A stretch of DNA of 10,551 nt, taken from Oscillospiraceae bacterium (GTDB lineage: Bacteria > Bacillota > Clostridia > Oscillospirales > Acutalibacteraceae). Under the pieces are notes generated by a model. It worked only from the letters and a program-made list of their open reading frames with translations. It did no database searches and was not told the DNA's origin. Position numbers and translations under genes: made by a program. Of the stretch, positions 7,083 through 10,551 are shown in pieces (position 1 is the first letter of the stretch; every line of letters begins with the position of its first letter). Location of the stretch: assembly GCA_902766855.1 (NCBI GenBank), contig CACXFE010000078.1, positions 1 to 10,551 on the forward strand, written 5' to 3'.

Positions 7083-8072
7083 TTACAGCAATCGAATGCC
7101 GGCGCTTTCACACTTCATGATTTCTTTTTCCGGCCAAATGGAAACCTGTACTTCCCCGATATGTGCTTTTTGGAGTAAAAACATACACAATCTCGATTGC
7201 CCGATCCCGCCGCCGATGGTCAGCGGCAACGCGCCGGAAACCAGCAGGCGGTGAAACTCAAATTGCAGGCGATTTTCGGCATTTTCGGCTTTCAACTGGC
7301 GGAGCAGGCTTTCCCGATCCACGCGGATACCCATGGAAGACAATTCAAAAGCGCGGCCGAGTACGGCGTTATACACCACAATGTCGCCGTTCAGTTCCCA
7401 ATCGTCATAATCCGGGGCGCGACCGTCATGTTTTTCGCCGTTTTTCAACCGGCCGCCGATTTTCATAATGAAAACCGCGCCTTTTTCTTCGGCGATCTTA
7501 TTTTCGCGCTCTTTCGGTGTGAGCGAAGGATACTGTTCTTCTAATTGCAGGGTGGAAACAAAGGCGATCTGCTTCGGCAAATCAAAATCCAAAACGGGAT
7601 AGGTCTTTTTTACGGTGTCCGCCGTGCGAAGGATCGCCCCGTAAATGCTGCGCACCGTGGCTTTGAGGTATTCTTCCGTTCTGTCTTCCGCGGTGATGAC
7701 TTTTTCCCAGTCCCATTGATCTACATAGATTGAATGCAGCGCGTCGCACTCCTCATCGCGCCGGATCGCGTTCATATCCGTATAAAGCCCGGTATGAAGC
7801 GGGAAACCGTAACGCATCAGCGCCATGCGCTTCCATTTGGCAAGGCTATGCACCACCTCGGCCACTTCACCCGTTTCCAGAATATCAAAATCCACCGGGC
7901 GCTCGGTACCGTTAAGATCGTCATTCAAGCCGCTGCCGCGTTTCACGAATAACGGCGCAGAAACACGGGATAAATCAAGAGAATCGCATAATTCAGAGGA
8001 AAATTTTTCTTTTACCAACGCAATCGCTTGCTGTGTTTCAAATTCGCTTAATTTCGAGACATATTTTTGCAT
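7083..8072 (-). CDS. asnA: Aspartate-ammonia ligase (ammonia-dependent asparagine synthetase)
   Basis: A 329-residue AsnA, the usual family length. It makes asparagine from aspartate, ammonia and ATP through an aspartyl-adenylate, on a fold shared with class II aminoacyl-tRNA synthetases. Hallmarks seen are GSGLNDDLNG (46-55), VDFDI (60-64), HSLAKWKR (75-82), NAIRRDE (101-107), YVDQWDWE (116-123) and the class II motif-3-like GGGIGQSR (287-294). The ATG at 8072 has AGGGGAGG six bases upstream, and this site overlaps the stop of asnS, so only 14 bases separate the two genes. The gene shares the asparagine T-box leader with asnS, so both routes to charged tRNA-Asn should respond together. AsnA uses free ammonia rather than glutamine, which suits an ammonia-rich habitat. 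Confidence 0.97.
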   Translation of the reverse strand: MQKYVSKLSEFETQQAIALVKEKFSSELCDSLDLSRVSAPLFVKRGSGLNDDLNGTERPVDFDILETGEVAEVVHSLAKWKRMALMRYGFPLHTGLYTDMNAIRRDEECDALHSIYVDQWDWEKVITAEDRTEEYLKATVRSIYGAILRTADTVKKTYPVLDFDLPKQIAFVSTLQLEEQYPSLTPKERENKIAEEKGAVFIMKIGGRLKNGEKHDGRAPDYDDWELNGDIVVYNAVLGRAFELSSMGIRVDRESLLRQLKAENAENRLQFEFHRLLVSGALPLTIGGGIGQSRLCMFLLQKAHIGEVQVSIWPEKEIMKCESAGIRLL

Positions 8073-8086
8073 TGTCTGCCTCCCCT

Positions 8087-9463
8087 TTAAGAAATGTTGC
8101 CGACCGTCCGCGGGTAGAGGATCACATCGCGGATGTTGGACATCCCGGTTACATACATGATCATGCGTTCAAGCCCTAAACCGAAACCGCTGTGCGGGAC
8201 CGATCCGAAACGGCGCAGCGCAATATAATACTCGTACTCTTCGATCGACATATTGCGCGCTTTCATGGCATCCAGCAGTTTTTCGAGATCGGCTTCGCGC
8301 TCGCTGCAACCGATGATCTCGCCCACACCGGGCACCAATAAATCGGTTGCCGCAACGGTTTTCCCGTCCGGATTCTGCTTCATATAGAAGGATTTGATTT
8401 CTTTCGGATAATCGGTCAGAAAAACCGGTTTTTTGCAAATCACTTCGGAAATATACCGCTCATGTTCGGTCATCAGATCGGCGCCCCATTCCACCGGGTA
8501 CTGGAATTGCTCGCCCGATTGCTTTAATTTTTCGATCGCTTCGGTATAGGTCATCACGGCAAAATCATGCGAAACCACCGCTTCCAGTTTCTCGATCAGG
8601 CCCTTTTCAAAGCGAGCGTCGAAAAATTTCATTTCTTCGGGGCATTTTTCCAACACCGAACGAATGATGTGCTTGATCAGTGCTTCCGCGATCTCGATAA
8701 TATCGGGTAACTCGGCAAACGCCACCTCTGGCTCCACATGCCAAAACTCCGCCACATGGCGCGGTGTGTTGCTCTTTTCGGCGCGGAAACTGGGGCCGAA
8801 AGTATAGATCTTGCCGAACGCCATGGCCGCCACTTCGCCCTCTAACTGCCCTGAAACGCTTAAAGAAGCGCGCCGACCGAAGAAATCATCCGCGTAATAC
8901 TCTTCTTCCGATTGATACTGATTGCTGTAACCGATGGTGGTTACATTGAACATTTCGCCGGCACCTTCACAATCGCTTGCAGTGATCAACGGCGTATGCA
9001 CATATACAAAATGCCGCGCCTGGAAAAATTCGTGAATGGCGGCGGAAACCACCGAACGGACGCGGAACACCGCGTTAAAAGTATTGGTTCTTACTCTTAA
9101 ATGCGGGATGGTGCGAAGGTATTCCAGCGTATGGCGTTTCTTCTGCAAGGGATACTCCGGCGGGCATTCGCCCAGTACTGCGATCTCGGCGGCATTGATT
9201 TCCACAGAATCGGCGGCAACGGCGGATGTCACAAGCGTCCCCGTCACTTTCAGCGAAGTGCCGAGACGCAAAAAGTCTGCAATCTCCCCAAAGTTTGCTT
9301 TATCGATCACAATTTGTAAATGCGGCAAAGTCGTCCCGTCGTTGAGTTCGATAAACGCCATGGTTTTCGAATCGCGCGAAGTACGCACCCAACCGCAAAC
9401 CGTTAATTCCGTACCGATCAACGCCGGATCGGAAAATACATCGACAATATCCGTGTGTTTCAT
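8087..9463 (-). CDS. asnS: Asparaginyl-tRNA synthetase
   Basis: A 458-residue class IIb synthetase that charges tRNA-Asn. The N-terminal OB-fold anticodon-binding domain spans about residues 15-105 (VCGWVRTSRDSKTMAFIELNDGT). The catalytic domain shows TPLIT.SDCEGAGEMF (157-172), the motif 2 region GPSFRAEKSNTPRHVAEFW (223-241) with its ATP-contacting Arg, and motif 3 GFGLGLERM (427-435). The AsnRS-type sequence, without an AspRS insertion domain, together with the adjacent asnA and the AAC specifier in the leader, supports Asn rather than Asp specificity. The ATG at 9463 has AGGGGG (9471-9476) seven bases upstream, just after the T-box terminator. Expression should depend on uncharged tRNA-Asn relieving that terminator. 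Confidence 0.97.
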   Translation of the reverse strand: MKHTDIVDVFSDPALIGTELTVCGWVRTSRDSKTMAFIELNDGTTLPHLQIVIDKANFGEIADFLRLGTSLKVTGTLVTSAVAADSVEINAAEIAVLGECPPEYPLQKKRHTLEYLRTIPHLRVRTNTFNAVFRVRSVVSAAIHEFFQARHFVYVHTPLITASDCEGAGEMFNVTTIGYSNQYQSEEEYYADDFFGRRASLSVSGQLEGEVAAMAFGKIYTFGPSFRAEKSNTPRHVAEFWHVEPEVAFAELPDIIEIAEALIKHIIRSVLEKCPEEMKFFDARFEKGLIEKLEAVVSHDFAVMTYTEAIEKLKQSGEQFQYPVEWGADLMTEHERYISEVICKKPVFLTDYPKEIKSFYMKQNPDGKTVAATDLLVPGVGEIIGCSEREADLEKLLDAMKARNMSIEEYEYYIALRRFGSVPHSGFGLGLERMIMYVTGMSNIRDVILYPRTVGNIS

Positions 9464-9480
9464 TCTGATGCCCCCTAAAT

Positions 9481-9525
9481 AAATAAAAAGCGCCTGATTC
9501 TTCCTGTTTAGGACGAATAGACGCT
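9481..9525 (-). terminator. Conditional terminator of the asparagine T-box
   Basis: The arm 9525-9510 pairs with 9505-9489 over about 15 positions, with one bulge, one mismatch and a G-T wobble. The loop is AAAC, and TTTTTATTTATTT follows at once. Its 5' arm includes the CCT that the antiterminator uses, so the two folds exclude each other. It ends just before the asnS ribosome binding site. Confidence 0.92.
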
Positions 9526-9746
9526 ATCCGCGGTGCCACCTAAATTACCTCAATAAAAAAGGTCACTCATCAACCAAGGTTGATTCGGATTTAACGCATC
9601 CGTTACGGCTCCCCTACTTGATTTTGCTGGTTCAGTTCGCAACTCCGGAGTGTTCTTCATTTTCCCGGCAAGACCGAATTTTCACCGCCATCGGCTCTCT
9701 GCACAAACCGCATGAAAATTACTTTTCTCCATCTTCGTTTTATATC
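9481..9746 (-). promoter_or_regulatory. T-box riboswitch leader, asparagine-specific
   Basis: Read on the minus strand, the leader has every major T-box element. The stem I apical part contains AGAGAGCCGATGG (from 9700) followed by GGTGAAAATTCGG. The specifier region GCGAACTGAACC (9640-9629) offers AAC, an Asn codon, at 9637-9635 (a second AAC lies at 9632-9630). Two further hairpins follow: TAACG/CGTTA, and ATCAACC/GGTTGAT with a TT loop. The T-box core AGGTGGCACCGCG lies at 9541-9529. In the antiterminator, TTTAGG (9544-9539) pairs with CCTAAA (9512-9507); the competing terminator stem starts at 9525. Uncharged tRNA-Asn is expected to stabilise the antiterminator and allow transcription of asnS and asnA. 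The exact specifier register is inferred from the codon and the downstream genes. Confidence 0.95.
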
Positions 9747-9752
9747 AACAGT

Positions 9753-9781
9753 ATTGTACCATTTTTGAAAGCGGTTGTCAA
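9753..9781 (-). promoter_or_regulatory. Sigma-A-type promoter of the T-box-asnS-asnA operon
   Basis: On the minus strand a perfect -35 TTGACA (9781-9776), a 17-base spacer and a -10 TACAAT (9758-9753) are seen, giving a start near 9746. The -35 box begins six bases after the engB stop codon. With a near-consensus promoter, control is expected to rest on the T-box. Confidence 0.93.
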
Positions 9782-9787
9782 CAAAAA

Positions 9788-10375
9788 TCAAAGAACACTT
9801 TCCACGATCTTTCTCAATTTTTCGACAGCCGCCGCGTTTTCCACCGAAAAAGGGACGATCGTAAGCCCGTTCCCCGCTTTTCCGAGTTCCTGCTCTGCGG
9901 CGGCAAGGCGGGCTTGATATTCCGTCTTGTTCAATTTATCCGCTTTGGTTAAAACCACCGTGACGGGAATCCCCGCATCCCGCAAAAAAGCAAGCATGGA
10001 AAGATCAAACGCGGTTGCGGAATGGCGCATATCGATCAGTTGAAACGCCATACGGATCTCGCGCCCGGAGCGAAAATACGCCTCCATCAAATCCGACCAG
10101 CGCGTCTTTTCGGAAAAAGGCACTTTGGCATAACCGTAGCCGGGTAAATCGGCAAAATAAACCCGATCCACCCGGTAGAAATTCACGGTGACGGTTTTCC
10201 CGGGTTTCCCGCTCACCCGCGCGATGGATTTTCTTCCGAGCAGCGCGTTGATCAAGGAAGACTTGCCCACATTCGAACGCCCCGAAAAGCAAATTTCCGG
10301 CAAAGTGGAAGGGGGCAACTGCTCTGCCGTGGCAAAAGATTTTTCAAAAACCGCTTGTTGATAGTTGATGTTCAT
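9788..10375 (-). CDS. engB: Ribosome biogenesis GTPase YsxC/EngB
   Basis: A 195-residue GTPase of the TrmE-Era-EngA-YihA-Septin-like group, needed for assembly of the large ribosomal subunit in other bacteria. The G motifs are in order: G1 GRSNVGKS (32-39), G2 region GKPGKTVTVNFY with Thr61, G3 DLPGYGYAKV (76-85), G4 TKAD (143-146) and a G5-like PFSVEN near the C-terminus. The G2 loop reads GKPGKTVTV where many homologues have GRTQ, a mild variation. The ATG overlaps the lon stop as ATGA (10375-10372), so it is probably translated by coupling; only a weak GGTGAG lies upstream. The lon-engB order is classical in Firmicutes. No terminator separates it from the asnS promoter. Confidence 0.96.
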   Translation of the reverse strand: MNINYQQAVFEKSFATAEQLPPSTLPEICFSGRSNVGKSSLINALLGRKSIARVSGKPGKTVTVNFYRVDRVYFADLPGYGYAKVPFSEKTRWSDLMEAYFRSGREIRMAFQLIDMRHSATAFDLSMLAFLRDAGIPVTVVLTKADKLNKTEYQARLAAAEQELGKAGNGLTIVPFSVENAAAVEKLRKIVESVL

Positions 10376-10551
10376 TGTCTCACCGCTTGGGGGGATTCTT
10401 TCGCGGGGATCACCCCGTAATGCGGCGGTTCGGGCGATTCATGATGCTCCGGGAAAACCAAAGCCTGCTGTACGATCTCATCCACTTGCGAAACGGGAAC
10501 AAAACAGAGATGCGATTTTACGACCTCATCCACCTCGTCAAGATCGGACAC
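10372..10551 (-). CDS. lon: ATP-dependent protease Lon, C-terminal end (partial)
   Basis: The frame is open from the window edge and codes for the last 59 residues before a TGA at 10374-10372. SDLDEVDEVVKSHLCFVPV, then QVDEIVQQALVFPE, matches the end of the Lon protease domain, where a D(L)xEVxxxV...F.PV..VDEV...AL pattern is typical. A tail of about 25 residues rich in Pro and Glu follows. The catalytic Ser/Lys dyad lies outside the window. The identification rests on this short match plus the directly coupled engB, the usual lon neighbour in Firmicutes. Confidence 0.82.
   Translation of the reverse strand: MSDLDEVDEVVKSHLCFVPVSQVDEIVQQALVFPEHHESPEPPHYGVIPAKESPQAVRQ

Noticed and set aside
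7163..7952. Several plus-strand open frames inside asnA
   Set aside because: All are shadows of the asnA reading frame; their Arg/Pro-rich products have no recognisable features.
9618..9917. Plus-strand open frame across the T-box leader and the end of engB
   Set aside because: It is antisense to a well-supported riboswitch and a GTPase gene, with no ribosome binding site or family match.

Overview
The window reads as chromosomal DNA from a low-to-moderate-GC Firmicute, most likely an anaerobic Clostridia member (Oscillospirales-like). The basis is a tRNA-responsive T-box leader, strong AGGAGG-type ribosome binding sites, sigma-A-type promoters, a YetF (DUF421)/DUF4363 gene pair and ammonia-dependent AsnA. 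The genus is inference. No phage, IS element, CRISPR array, tRNA or rRNA gene is seen.

Left half, plus strand. Positions 1-126 hold a row of hairpins ending in an intrinsic terminator, probably the 3' end of an upstream transcript. Then come a YetF-family membrane protein (172-849) and, overlapping it by 4 bases, a DUF4363 protein (846-1220). A strong promoter (1239-1267) starts a three-gene polar amino-acid ABC importer: lipoprotein binding protein (1335-2105), permease (2186-2926) and ATPase (2916-3656). A GC-rich hairpin lies after the binding-protein gene. The importer meets the minus-strand genes at a bidirectional terminator (3676-3707).

Right half, minus strand, read from the right edge. 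The C-terminal end of lon (10372-10551) overlaps engB/ysxC (9788-10375) by 4 bases. Six bases past the engB stop begins a consensus promoter, followed by a complete asparagine-type T-box leader (9481-9746), asnS (8087-9463) and asnA (7083-8072). Scarcity of charged tRNA-Asn should therefore raise both asparaginyl-tRNA synthetase and asparagine synthetase. After 47 bases with only a small hairpin and no U-tract come two surface-glycan initiation genes: a polyprenyl-phosphate sugar phosphotransferase (5602-7035) and a membrane FlaA1/CapD-type UDP-sugar 4,6-dehydratase (3729-5585). No other glycan genes are in the window.

Most genes are well-known families. The points most worth a second look are the possible transcriptional link of the glycan genes to the asparagine T-box, the structured segment at the left edge, the inverted repeats over the ABC promoter, and the T-box acting as the only visible terminator for lon-engB transcripts. 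I found no convincing new multi-gene system.
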